A stretch of 13,475 nucleotides of DNA, taken from positions 1-13,475 of the forward strand of contig JAFUKV010000159.1 in the NCBI GenBank assembly GCA_017467745.1. The letters are read 5' to 3'. Below, one piece after another: positions 1 through 6,513 of this stretch. The notes beneath the pieces are model-generated. The model ran no database searches, was not told the origin of the DNA, and saw only the letters and a program-made list of their open reading frames with translations. The stretch's first letter is position 1; the number at the start of each line of letters is the position of its first letter. The translations under genes were made by a program, and so were the position numbers. Source of the stretch: Bacteroidaceae bacterium (lineage in GTDB: Bacteria > Bacteroidota > Bacteroidia > Bacteroidales > CHK158-818).

Positions 1-225
1 AAAAATGCGAGTTTTTAACGTATCTACGGTTACTTCTATCTTTTGGTCGTCCAATACTGTTTCAACAGATTCCTCTTTTTCATTAGAGGAGCTGTCTGCG
101 CATCCTACCAGCAATAAAAGTATAAATATTTTACTTATCGCATTACTCAGAAAATTTTCGAGAATAAGATAAACCGTCTTATTCAAACTATTGGCGTAGA
201 TTAATTCGTTTTTTTGAAATTTCAT
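1..225 (-). CDS. Lipoprotein, N-terminal part only (runs off the left edge)
   Basis: The reverse strand is open from the ATG at 225 to the window edge, giving 75 codons with no stop. A hydrophobic stretch IFILLLL leads into the lipobox LVGC (Cys42), followed by an acidic and Ser-rich linker (ADSSSNEKEE), so the mature protein should be a lipid-anchored envelope protein. The n-region before the hydrophobic stretch is long (about 32 residues); no better in-frame ATG exists nearer the lipobox, so the start may be this one or a non-ATG codon. An AAAAGGAA stretch lies about 12 nt upstream of the ATG. It follows the glycosyltransferase gene by 53 nt and is probably the next gene of the same operon. 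The visible part is too short to say whether it is a fifth beta-propeller lipoprotein; it lacks the SDFAE motif seen soon after the lipobox in the four others. Confidence 0.72.
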   Translation of the reverse strand, partial: MKFQKNELIYANSLNKTVYLILENFLSNAISKIFILLLLVGCADSSSNEKEESVETVLDDQKIEVTVDTLKTRIF

Positions 226-278
226 AATAGAATCATTCCTTTTGTTATTCTGCTATTCTTATATGGAGATTGGTATCG

Positions 279-1205
279 TTATCCTATTTCATTGATAAAA
301 TACAACGGTCGGTTTTTAGTTTCTTTGTATATTATGCCGATATATTCGCCCATAACGCCTAATGCTAATAAAATTACTCCGCTTACAAACAGCAGTGTAG
401 ACATCAGCGATGGATATCCGGCAACTTCATCTCCGTAAAGTAAGGCTTTGGTTAAGACCTTAATTAAATAGACGAATGCGCTGAAAGACACAATGCTTCC
501 GATAAGAGAAACTATACGTAACGGTATTATGGAAAAAGAAGTCAGTCCCTTTATGGCCAATTGAAATAGTTGCCAATAGTTCCATTTTGTAGATCCGGCT
601 ATTCTGGCATCTCGTTCGTAATAAATAACTTTTTTACGTAATCCGATGTACGAAAAAAGACCTTTCATGTTGCGTTCTTTTTCTTGTATTTGTTTTATCG
701 CGGAAATGGCACGGCTGCTGAACATCCTGAAATCTCCCGTGTCTTTTTGTATCGGGATATCCGAAAGTTTCTCCATCCATTTATAATAAACTTTTGATGA
801 AAAACGTTTTAGCCATGTTTCGCCTTTTCTGTTTGTCCTTTGCGCATATACGTCGTCATATCCTTCTTCTATACCGAGCAACATTTCCGGAATCAATTCC
901 GGCGGATCTTGCAAGTCTGCGTCGATAATAACCAATGCGTCGCCTTTCGTGTAATCTATACCTGCGCTTAATGCGATTTCTTTTCCGTAATTACGCGATA
1001 AATCCACAAAAGTAATTCGATTGTCTTTTTCTTGAAATTCTTTTATTTTTAACAATGTATCGTCTGTACTGCCATCGTTTACGAACAATATTTGAACCGC
1101 GCACGAAAGTTTTTCCGATAAAAGTTGTAACCTTTCATAAAGTATCTGTAAACAGTCCGATTCGTTGTATACCGGAATCAAAATTGTTAGTAACTGTATT
1201 TTCAT
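279..1205 (-). CDS. GT2 glycosyltransferase, DPM1/GtrB-like (polyprenyl-phosphate sugar synthase)
   Basis: The 308-residue protein has a family 2 GT-A domain followed by two membrane helices. Visible motifs are LTILIPVYNE near the N-terminus, VNDGSTDDT (42-50) for nucleotide-sugar binding, and DADLQDPPE (95-103) with the metal-binding DxD. The segment AGSTKWNYWQLFQLAIKG (204-220) precedes TM helices at about 231-252 and 267-291, and the ending NRPLYFINE is typical of GtrB/ArnC/DPM1-like enzymes. Members of this family transfer a hexose (or aminoarabinose/GlcNAc relatives) from a nucleotide sugar to polyprenyl phosphate on the cytoplasmic face; the sugar cannot be told from sequence. It follows the signal peptidase gene by 17 nt. 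The most economical partner in the window is the GT-C membrane protein at 6514-7839, which would use such a lipid-linked sugar; that pairing is inference. Confidence 0.9.
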   Translation of the reverse strand: MKIQLLTILIPVYNESDCLQILYERLQLLSEKLSCAVQILFVNDGSTDDTLLKIKEFQEKDNRITFVDLSRNYGKEIALSAGIDYTKGDALVIIDADLQDPPELIPEMLLGIEEGYDDVYAQRTNRKGETWLKRFSSKVYYKWMEKLSDIPIQKDTGDFRMFSSRAISAIKQIQEKERNMKGLFSYIGLRKKVIYYERDARIAGSTKWNYWQLFQLAIKGLTSFSIIPLRIVSLIGSIVSFSAFVYLIKVLTKALLYGDEVAGYPSLMSTLLFVSGVILLALGVMGEYIGIIYKETKNRPLYFINEIG

Positions 1206-1222
1206 AATGTGTTTTGTATAAG

Positions 1223-1897
1223 TTATTCGATACTTTTCATTATTCTATTCCACCGCAGTTTTTTCCAAAAAGGTTCGTCCGGAGCAAGAGAATAGAGCAC
1301 TCTGTTAAACCGTCCGACTATCGATGAATGCGGTATATAGCCGTAAACCTTACTGTCCAAAGAGTTGGATTGATTATCTCCCAATACATAATAATAAGAT
1401 TGTTTCAAAGTAAATATCGAATCAATCCGGTTATTAATGAAAATGGTTTTTCCTCGTTTAAAAATATCTAAACCTTCTCTTTTTGCTAACGATTCAAATG
1501 TAGTAAAATTTTTATAAGTAATCAAAACAGAATCACCTTTTTTTAATATTTCGGCTATTCTTTTTACTACTAATATGCGGTCGTACGGATGATTAAATAC
1601 TATCAAATCGCCGATTTCAGGATTTCTTATGCCGGCCACCCTGTAAGTATCCGTATTTATTAACTTTTCATTCTCTGTCCACGAGCGAACAAGATAAGAA
1701 AAACGGACTATATTTTTCGTGAAATTGTTCTGGGATAGCCGTGCGCCGTATGTAGTTTGGTCTATCCACATTCTGTCGCCCGGCAAAATGGTAGGAGACA
1801 TGCTGTCGGACGGGACAATACAAGGCGATCCTATCAACGTGCGTAGAAATACGCATATCAAAGAGACACTTACAACTAATTTTACCCAATAGCCCAT
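1223..1897 (-). CDS. Type I signal peptidase (S26 family)
   Basis: The 224-residue protein has one N-terminal membrane helix (about residues 5-23) followed by the S26 boxes. VPSDSMSPTILPGD carries the catalytic Ser32 (E. coli LepB: PSGSMMPTLLIGD). GDLIVF leads to LVVKRIAE with the general-base Lys112. YVLGDNQSNSLDS (171-182) is the box E GDN signature, followed by GYIPHSSIVGR as in LepB. All catalytic features are intact, so it should be active on the outer face of the inner membrane. It starts only 6 nt after the thioredoxin-like gene and 17 nt before the glycosyltransferase, so it is translated as part of the accessory operon and not in a housekeeping lepB context. I infer a dedicated role on products of this locus, such as the small proteins with leaders of about 43 residues. 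It could also be one of several general SPases in the genome. Confidence 0.92.
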   Translation of the reverse strand: MGYWVKLVVSVSLICVFLRTLIGSPCIVPSDSMSPTILPGDRMWIDQTTYGARLSQNNFTKNIVRFSYLVRSWTENEKLINTDTYRVAGIRNPEIGDLIVFNHPYDRILVVKRIAEILKKGDSVLITYKNFTTFESLAKREGLDIFKRGKTIFINNRIDSIFTLKQSYYYVLGDNQSNSLDSKVYGYIPHSSIVGRFNRVLYSLAPDEPFWKKLRWNRIMKSIE

Positions 1898-1903
1898 GAG
1901 TTC

Positions 1904-2533
1904 TTATAATTTTTTTAATAATGAGTAGATTTTTTCAAAATACCATTCCGACATATCTGGATGTTCTGGATCTGGATTAAAGAACAAACTTACCCGCATG
2001 TTTTCGTCCAACATAAAAAAGCAAGGTTCTATTAATTCTGTAAACAGCTCTTTTTGTGGTGTGGTTATATGATGCACTTCCGATTTTACATCATGGTCTT
2101 TCTTAAAAAACAACAAATCGCGATTGCTTAGTCCGGTAGATATCAAGAATGTTTTTTTGGGGTATCGTTCTGCAATGAGATTGTAGTATTCTAAATCTTT
2201 CTGAAAACATTCGCCGCAAAAATGTTGAGGATAAAACAGTACAAAACTTTTTCCCGACATATATTTTTGTAACGGAGCATTATCTATGCCTTTAATTACC
2301 GTTACGGAGTCTAAAACAAGATCTTCGTAAGCAATCATTTGTTTTAACGCTATTTCAAAATAACCGTTTATGCTTTCTTGGGAAACTTTTTTCCCGGTAT
2401 GTGGCGAAATGTATTCATCGTTTTCCTCCTGCTGTTGGGGAATGATTGAGTCATATTTTTTCCCTATCAGCACAATCAGCGCAACGGCGAAAATACAAGA
2501 ACAGATCAAAGATACTTTTGTAATAGGTTTCAT
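1904..2533 (-). CDS. Membrane-anchored thioredoxin-like protein with CGEC motif
   Basis: The 209-residue protein has an N-terminal membrane helix (about residues 7-24: VSLICSCIFAVALIVLIG), a charged linker, and a periplasmic domain of thioredoxin-like shape. The core has FVLFYPQHFCGECFQKDLE, with the redox pair Cys106-Cys109 right after a beta-strand as in thioredoxins. A later segment LIEPCFFMLDENMRV resembles the cis-Pro loop (Pro170) and following strand of TlpA/thioredoxin folds. The family is not one I can name precisely. Expected function is thiol-disulfide exchange in the periplasm; whether it oxidises, isomerises or reduces is not decidable from CGEC alone. It lies 6 nt upstream of the signal peptidase and 151 nt downstream of a six-cysteine secreted protein, so disulfide handling of the locus's Cys-rich products is the natural inference. 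It carries DSI and DSV triplets, possible Bacteroidota O-glycosylation sites. Confidence 0.78.
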   Translation of the reverse strand: MKPITKVSLICSCIFAVALIVLIGKKYDSIIPQQQEENDEYISPHTGKKVSQESINGYFEIALKQMIAYEDLVLDSVTVIKGIDNAPLQKYMSGKSFVLFYPQHFCGECFQKDLEYYNLIAERYPKKTFLISTGLSNRDLLFFKKDHDVKSEVHHITTPQKELFTELIEPCFFMLDENMRVSLFFNPDPEHPDMSEWYFEKIYSLLKKL

Positions 2534-2684
2534 TTTTCTTGCGAGTTATAAAAGATGTCTGCAAATATTAAGCTATTGGCTTGTTATTTGTCGATACATC
2601 TTTATGGTTAATAATTTAGAATAACCGAATAATTCATATTCGATTTTGTCTGTTATCATTTCTATATTGTTGTACAATAAACGG

Positions 2685-3110
2685 TTAGCGAATACAGAAA
2701 GTCTCCCAAATAAGGTTGCAACCCATTTCTCCGTTGTAATTTTCAGGTGGAGTTACGCATTGACAATTTCTTCCGAGCACGATTCTTGTTTGCAGGCTTA
2801 TCGTATCTGACGCATTTTTAATATAGAATGTATCGACAGCATCTTCTGTCATATTGATAATTTTGGTTACAGAGTCAAACTTGGCCGAGTCAAGTAAAAA
2901 GAGGGGACCTTCTAATATACATTTTTGCATACGTAACACTTTATCCGATAACTCTTTGCCGCCTCTCTTTTCGCACACAAATGTTTTAGGAGTTCTTTTT
3001 TTCGATAATTTACCTTTGTTGGTATCGCCGAAAACAGTATTTCCATTCAGTACGATACTCGTCAGAAGCGTAAAAAAAATGGCGGTTAAAATAAATCTTT
3101 TTGTTTCCAT
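2685..3110 (-). CDS. Small secreted six-cysteine protein (shared C-terminal signature, conventional signal peptide)
   Basis: A 141-residue secreted protein of unknown function. The N-terminus (residues 5-28) is an ordinary Sec signal peptide ending near NTVFG/DT. The mature part has six cysteines: Cys46 (VCEKRGGKEL), Cys64 (MQKC), the pair Cys116/Cys118 (NCQC), Cys131 (MGC) and Cys139 (WETFC). The C-terminal pattern CxC-xxPP-xxYNGxxGC-xxx-WE-xx-C matches the small proteins at 4345-4761, 4866-5282 and 10728-11171, and CEKRGGKEL matches CTERGGKEL of the 4866-5282 protein, so they are one family. Unlike those three it lacks the NVEALA-like leader (ASLSQFVIGQGT) and the central Gly-rich stretch. 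It contains DSA, DSV and DTI triplets that fit the Bacteroidota O-glycosylation motif. It sits between a propeller lipoprotein gene (38 nt upstream) and the thioredoxin-like gene. Confidence 0.82.
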   Translation of the reverse strand: METKRFILTAIFFTLLTSIVLNGNTVFGDTNKGKLSKKRTPKTFVCEKRGGKELSDKVLRMQKCILEGPLFLLDSAKFDSVTKIINMTEDAVDTFYIKNASDTISLQTRIVLGRNCQCVTPPENYNGEMGCNLIWETFCIR

Positions 3111-3148
3111 ACTTTGAATTTTAATAGGGCTACAATATTATAATATAC

Positions 3149-4276
3149 CTATTTACAGGTAACTACGGCAATATAAGGGTTGTCCATTTCATGAACTTCA
3201 CCTAATGTATCGGTTATTTTTTTCAATAGGTCTTGATGCGTTTTTTCTTTACTTTTTTTCAATACTTCGCATATTTCCACAATACGGTCTGGCGTAATGG
3301 AAAAATAGATTTTTTTTCCTTGTATGGCTCTAACCAGCGGGAAAGTGATGGGTATATCGCTTATATCGTTGTGTAACGTTTTGTAAACGAAAGTTTTTTC
3401 ATTGTGTCTGTTATAGATGCAGACGTGCCCTTCGTTTTTAAATGCGAAAAGAAAAGCTATCATATCGTTCGAGATTTTGAAATTAGAAACATCGCGGCAA
3501 TAAGCCATAGCTTCCGGATTTTGTTCAATTTCCGGATTTACGGGTATATCGTCCGGTAATTTCAATTTTCCGAAATTCACATAAACAAATGGTCTGATGT
3601 TTCCGTCTACCGCTTCAAAAATAGTGTCGTTATAATACCGTTCCCAGTAAACGGTACCATCATCTATATTTTTTGAGAGATGCGTGCTATGAATAGAAAA
3701 CTTGCCGTTAATCCGATTTAAAGTTTCTTGATATCGACGGCCGTTAATATCGAAACTGATGTAACTGCCGGCATAGCTTTTTATCAGGGTGTCTCCTTTA
3801 CAAGCGAAATCTAAGTGATATGTCATGTCCATTATCGGTATGTTGGGTATGTGGTTTCCTTCCGCATCGTAAGCCATTACAACCCCTTTTCCGTCGTCGT
3901 TAATATATATCCTGTCTCGGTCTATATCTATACCGTCTATCAGTATGTATTCGCCGGGTCCTTTGCCTCTTTTCCCTATCTGGCGGATAAACTTGCCGTC
4001 CGGAGCATACTGTTGGAGCGCCACGCCCCGACTGTCTTTTATAAAAATGTTTCCGTTCTTGTCTACTATCATCTGGTCTATGTCTCTGAGTATCGAATCG
4101 TTAGAGAGCTTTATTATCTCTATGCTCTCTGCAAAATCCGATAGGTTTACAACGTCGTTCAGCGATACGTTGATAACCGAACAACCGTTAGGCAGATTGA
4201 GCGTTTTCTTTTCTCTTTCACACCCCGCCACTATAATGCAAGACATGAAAATAGCACTTAAAATCGTTTTATTCAT
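3149..4276 (-). CDS. Six-bladed beta-propeller lipoprotein (copy 1)
   Basis: A 375-residue lipoprotein: signal peptide with lipobox VAGC (Cys19), then a repeat-rich domain of the Bacteroidales 6-bladed beta-propeller type (I recall these as the DUF5128-like group). Recognisable features are LSDFAESIEIIKLSNDSI (45-62), the NHL-like signature RGKGPGEY (103-110), blade repeats with a DxxGN / DxDGK / D.EGN rhythm, WERYYNDTIF (211-220), CIYNR (Cys286) and the ending EMDNPYIAVVTCK with Cys374. Such propellers are cell-envelope binding or scaffold domains; no enzyme motif is visible. It follows a small Cys-rich protein gene by 68 nt, the same arrangement as 10728-11171 with 9544-10686, suggesting a two-gene cassette. 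Four D-[ST]-hydrophobic triplets (DSI, DTL, DTI, DTL) are potential O-glycosylation sites. Confidence 0.87.
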   Translation of the reverse strand: MNKTILSAIFMSCIIVAGCEREKKTLNLPNGCSVINVSLNDVVNLSDFAESIEIIKLSNDSILRDIDQMIVDKNGNIFIKDSRGVALQQYAPDGKFIRQIGKRGKGPGEYILIDGIDIDRDRIYINDDGKGVVMAYDAEGNHIPNIPIMDMTYHLDFACKGDTLIKSYAGSYISFDINGRRYQETLNRINGKFSIHSTHLSKNIDDGTVYWERYYNDTIFEAVDGNIRPFVYVNFGKLKLPDDIPVNPEIEQNPEAMAYCRDVSNFKISNDMIAFLFAFKNEGHVCIYNRHNEKTFVYKTLHNDISDIPITFPLVRAIQGKKIYFSITPDRIVEICEVLKKSKEKTHQDLLKKITDTLGEVHEMDNPYIAVVTCK

Positions 4277-4288
4277 AACTGCTTTCTG

Positions 4289-4347
4289 TTTTAATTAGTT
4301 GAGCATATAGAGCGGCTTGCCGCTCTATATGTTGCTAAAATTTGTTA
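4289..4347. repeat. 59-bp intergenic repeat, copy 1 (with stop codon of upstream gene)
   Basis: This segment, from TTTTAATTAGTTG to the stop codon at 4345-4347, aligns without gaps to 4810-4868, which likewise ends in a small-protein stop codon. Shared blocks are TTTTAATTAGTTG, CATATAGAGCG, CTCTATAT and TGCTAAAA. It shows that the two neighbouring small-protein genes were duplicated together with their 3' flank. Confidence 0.75.
4304..4331 (-). other. Perfect 12-bp intergenic hairpin after the small-protein gene
   Basis: The arms CATATAGAGCGG and CCGCTCTATATG pair perfectly over 12 bp with a 4-nt loop. The hairpin lies between the stop of the small-protein gene at 4345 and the start of the propeller gene at 4276. 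It is not followed by a U-tract on either strand, so it is not a standard intrinsic terminator. A role in mRNA processing or 3'-end protection, giving different levels of the small protein and the lipoprotein, is inference. A decayed copy sits at 4826-4851. Confidence 0.7.
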
Positions 4348-4761
4348 GTCACAGATTTTTTCCCATTCACGGCTACAACCAAGTTTTCCCCTATAATCGG
4401 ATGGAGGATCTTTACATACACATCGACGGCCGTATATAATGTTTCCACCCAATCCCAGTCCGGAACTGATTCCTCCAATAGTTTCTCCTGATAAAAGTGA
4501 TAATGCTGCGCTTATAGAACCATTTCCTTGTACTTCTTTAACATATTTTTCTAACATAATCACCTTGTTGGGAAATTCTACTTCACCTTCCTGTTCAGAA
4601 CATTTACAAATGGAAGAACCGGAAGTTCCTTGTCCTATTACAAACTGGCTTAACGACGCTTCTTTAATGCCATGGTCGTTCCAAGCCCGGTGCACATTCA
4701 TGCCTATACCTAATAATAGAGCCGATACGCCTACAGATGTAATTAAAATTTTTATATTCAT
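4345..4761 (-). CDS. Small secreted Cys-rich protein, NVEALA-like leader (copy B)
   Basis: A 138-residue protein with a hydrophobic N-terminus (residues 6-21, ITSVGVSALLLGIGMN) followed by NDHGIKEASLSQFVIGQGT. That layout, a membrane segment and then a conserved helix-like stretch ending in a small residue, resembles NVEALA-family small proteins of Bacteroidales, although the NVEALA letters themselves are absent. VIG (41-43) before QGT is a possible signal-peptidase site. The mature part has six cysteines: Cys52 and Cys54 (ICKC), Cys114/Cys116 (RCVC), Cys129 (LGC) and Cys137 (EKIC). Between them is a Gly/Ser-rich hydrophobic stretch SAALSLLSGETIGGISSG (84-101). Leader and central stretch are almost identical to those of the 4866-5282 protein, so these are tandem duplicates. 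The function is unknown. Confidence 0.84.
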   Translation of the reverse strand: MNIKILITSVGVSALLLGIGMNVHRAWNDHGIKEASLSQFVIGQGTSGSSICKCSEQEGEVEFPNKVIMLEKYVKEVQGNGSISAALSLLSGETIGGISSGLGLGGNIIYGRRCVCKDPPSDYRGKLGCSREWEKICD

Positions 4762-4794
4762 CTTGTATGATTTTAATAGTTAAACAGAAATAAA

Positions 4795-4802
4795 GGACGT
4801 CC
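4795..4802. promoter_or_regulatory. GGACGTCC palindrome upstream of small-protein gene B
   Basis: An 8-bp perfect palindrome lies 34-41 nt upstream of the start at 4761. The same palindrome occurs at 5318-5325, at almost the same distance (36-43 nt) upstream of the start at 5282, while the flanks differ. It could be an operator half or simply a remnant of duplication. I saw no further copies in the window. Confidence 0.35.
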
Positions 4803-4809
4803 GTATTTA

Positions 4810-4868
4810 TTTTAATTAGTTGGACATATAGAGCGATAAACCTCTCTATATACTGCTAAAACTTGTTA
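4810..4868. repeat. 59-bp intergenic repeat, copy 2
   Basis: This is the partner of 4289-4347, of the same length and in the same position relative to a small-protein stop codon. The hairpin core is kept, while the loop-proximal pairs have decayed. Confidence 0.75.
4826..4851 (-). other. Intergenic hairpin, degenerate copy (8-bp core)
   Basis: The arms ATATAGAG and CTCTATAT pair over 8 bp around a 10-nt loop, between the stop at 4866 and the next start at 4761. It aligns base for base with the perfect hairpin at 4304-4331; the three inner pairs are partly lost (C-G became C-T, G-C is kept, G-C became A-C). No U-tract follows. Confidence 0.5.
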
Positions 4869-5282
4869 ATCTATGACTCTTTCCCATGTAAGGTCACAAC
4901 CAAGTTTCCCGTTATAATCGGTTGGTGGAGTTTTGCATGTGCATTGATGTCCAAATACGATGTCTCCCTCCAATTTGTGTCCGGAACTGATTCCACCAAT
5001 AGTTCCTCCTGACAAAAGGGATAGAGCTGCGCTCATAGAAATATCTCCATGTATTTCTTTAATGTATCTTTCTAACTGTAATACCTTTTGGGGAAGTTCT
5101 TTTCCTCCCCGTTCGGTACATTGAGAACTCGTAGAACTGCTGGTAGTACCTTGTCCTATTACAAACTGGCTTAACGACGCTTCTTTAATACCGTGGTCGT
5201 TCCAAGCCCGATGCGTATTCATGCCTATACCCAATAATAGAGCCGATACGCCGATAGATGTAATTAAATTTTTTGCACTCAT
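4866..5282 (-). CDS. Small secreted Cys-rich protein, NVEALA-like leader (copy C, four cysteines)
   Basis: A 138-residue tandem duplicate of the 4345-4761 protein, with the same hydrophobic segment (GVSALLLGIGMNTHRAW), the same leader block (GIKEASLSQFVIGQGT) and the same central stretch (SAALSLLSGGTIGGISSG, 84-101). It keeps only four mature cysteines: Cys55 (QCTERGG), Cys114/Cys116 (QCTCK) and Cys129 (LGC). The last cysteine of the family signature is replaced by Ile137 (WERVID instead of WEKICD), and the extra N-terminal cysteine of copy B is also absent, so the count stays even. Its CTERGGKEL block links it to the 2685-3110 protein. It follows the propeller gene at 5340 by 57 nt and precedes copy B by 104 nt. 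Function unknown. Confidence 0.84.
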   Translation of the reverse strand: MSAKNLITSIGVSALLLGIGMNTHRAWNDHGIKEASLSQFVIGQGTTSSSTSSQCTERGGKELPQKVLQLERYIKEIHGDISMSAALSLLSGGTIGGISSGHKLEGDIVFGHQCTCKTPPTDYNGKLGCDLTWERVID

Positions 5283-5317
5283 TTTAGTAAATTTAAAATT
5301 TAGATAATAGTTTATTC

Positions 5318-5325
5318 GGACGTCC
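5318..5325. promoter_or_regulatory. GGACGTCC palindrome upstream of small-protein gene C
   Basis: The same perfect 8-bp palindrome as at 4795-4802, 36-43 nt upstream of the start at 5282. It lies inside the operon, between the propeller stop and the small-protein start; no TAnnTTTG box is next to it. Confidence 0.35.
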
Positions 5326-5339
5326 TTTTCATTTAAATA

Positions 5340-6482
5340 TTATTTACAGGTAACTACCGCGATGTATGGATTGTCCATTTCGTCTACTTCGCCTATCGTG
5401 TCGGTCAATTTTTTCAGTAATTCCAGATCTTCTTTTTTCGTGCTCTCTTTTATGGCGTCGATAATCTGAGCTATTATGTCGGGTGCGACATAGAAATAGA
5501 TTTTTTTGCCTTGCACAGCTTGTATCAACGGATGCATAATCGGTATATTGTTTATATCATTTTGCAATCGTCGGTATACATACTGTTTTTTCGTATCACG
5601 ATTATAAATGCACGTATAAACACTACCCCTATAATCGAACATAAATGAGATAATGCCATCGGAAATTTTAAAATTGGAGATGTCCGTACAATACTTTTTC
5701 GCCTCTTCATTAAACGAAATCAAATTGTCTACCGGAATATCTTCGGGCAGTTTTAAATCGCCGAAATCCACATGCAAAAACGGTTTGATGTTTCCGCCTA
5801 CCGCTTCGAAAATGGTATCGTTATAGTGCCGTTCCCAATACACCGTACCGTCATCTATATTTTTAGCGAGATGCGATTTGATATGTAGAGGAGGGGCTTC
5901 TCCGGTTCCCTCTTTTTCACGTTCTTTTATCTGTTCTCGGTAAGGTTGCCCGTTAATGTCGAAACTGATATAACTGCCGCCATGGCATTTTATCAGCGTG
6001 TCGCCTTTCACGACGAAATTCGTGTGATACACGGTATTCATTTCTGGTATGTCGGGAAGAAAGTTTCCTTTCATATCATAAGCCATCATGCCGTTTTTAC
6101 CCGGATTATCAACAAATATTTTACCGTTATCTATATCTATGCCTTCTACGAAAATATATTCACCCGGACCGTTTCCTCTTTTACCGATCGGGCAAATCAG
6201 TTTACCATCGGGGGCATATAGCTGCAAGGAGAAACAACGCTCGGCATCTCTGATAAGCATATTACCGTTTTTATCTACCACCAGTTGCTCTATGCCTTTA
6301 AGCAGCGAGTCGTTGGCAAGTTTAATAAACTCTATTTTCTCGGCAAAGTCCGATAATTTGACCACATCGTTCGGTTGAACGCTCAGGGTCAGATAGTCGG
6401 AAGAGATGTTTTCTTCGCCGGTTCCGCAACTGAATAGTGCGATAGCTGCTGCGAAAATTGCTCCAAAACTTGTTTTTTTCAT
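5340..6482 (-). CDS. Six-bladed beta-propeller lipoprotein (copy 2)
   Basis: A 380-residue lipoprotein with lipobox LFSC (Cys19), closest by eye to the 3149-4276 protein. Shared marks are LSDFAEKIEFIKLANDSLL (43-61), RGNGPGEY (102-109), GGSYISFDINGQ, the block IDDGTVYWERHYNDTIFEAV, CIYNR and the ending EMDNPYIAVVTCK. Compared with copy 1 it has a short charged insertion (KEREKEGTGE, about 187-196) before the YWER block. It has additional cysteines (RCF, LICP, KCH, YCT) not all shared with the other propellers. It follows the GT-C membrane protein gene by 31 nt and precedes two small Cys-rich genes. DSL, DTL, DTI and DTI triplets fit the Bacteroidota O-glycosylation motif. Ligand or partner unknown. 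Confidence 0.87.
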   Translation of the reverse strand: MKKTSFGAIFAAAIALFSCGTGEENISSDYLTLSVQPNDVVKLSDFAEKIEFIKLANDSLLKGIEQLVVDKNGNMLIRDAERCFSLQLYAPDGKLICPIGKRGNGPGEYIFVEGIDIDNGKIFVDNPGKNGMMAYDMKGNFLPDIPEMNTVYHTNFVVKGDTLIKCHGGSYISFDINGQPYREQIKEREKEGTGEAPPLHIKSHLAKNIDDGTVYWERHYNDTIFEAVGGNIKPFLHVDFGDLKLPEDIPVDNLISFNEEAKKYCTDISNFKISDGIISFMFDYRGSVYTCIYNRDTKKQYVYRRLQNDINNIPIMHPLIQAVQGKKIYFYVAPDIIAQIIDAIKESTKKEDLELLKKLTDTIGEVDEMDNPYIAVVTCK

Positions 6483-6513
6483 AATACTTTATTTTTATTA
6501 ATATGAGCGGATA

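Noticed and set aside
1801..1812. DSM triplet in the signal peptidase as a glycosylation site
   Set aside because: It contains the catalytic Ser32 of the S26 box and is explained by that.
2551..2603. AAAGATGT / ACATCTTT inverted repeat with inner AAGC / GCTT before the thioredoxin-like gene
   Set aside because: It is an 8-bp stem around a 37-nt AT-rich loop with no second copy; too weak to call an attenuator.
3135..3146. ATATTATAATAT palindrome between the lipoprotein and small-protein genes
   Set aside because: A 12-bp A/T palindrome is expected by chance in such AT-rich intergenic DNA.
3815..4298. Plus-strand open frames opposite the propeller gene (and similar ones opposite 5340-6482, 8111-9265, 9544-10686)
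   Set aside because: They are antisense shadows of strongly supported lipoprotein genes with lipobox and conserved repeats; their similarity to one another only reflects the paralogy of those genes.
4304..4331. Reading the hairpin as a rho-independent terminator
   Set aside because: No U-tract follows on either strand, and the downstream propeller gene has no promoter of its own.
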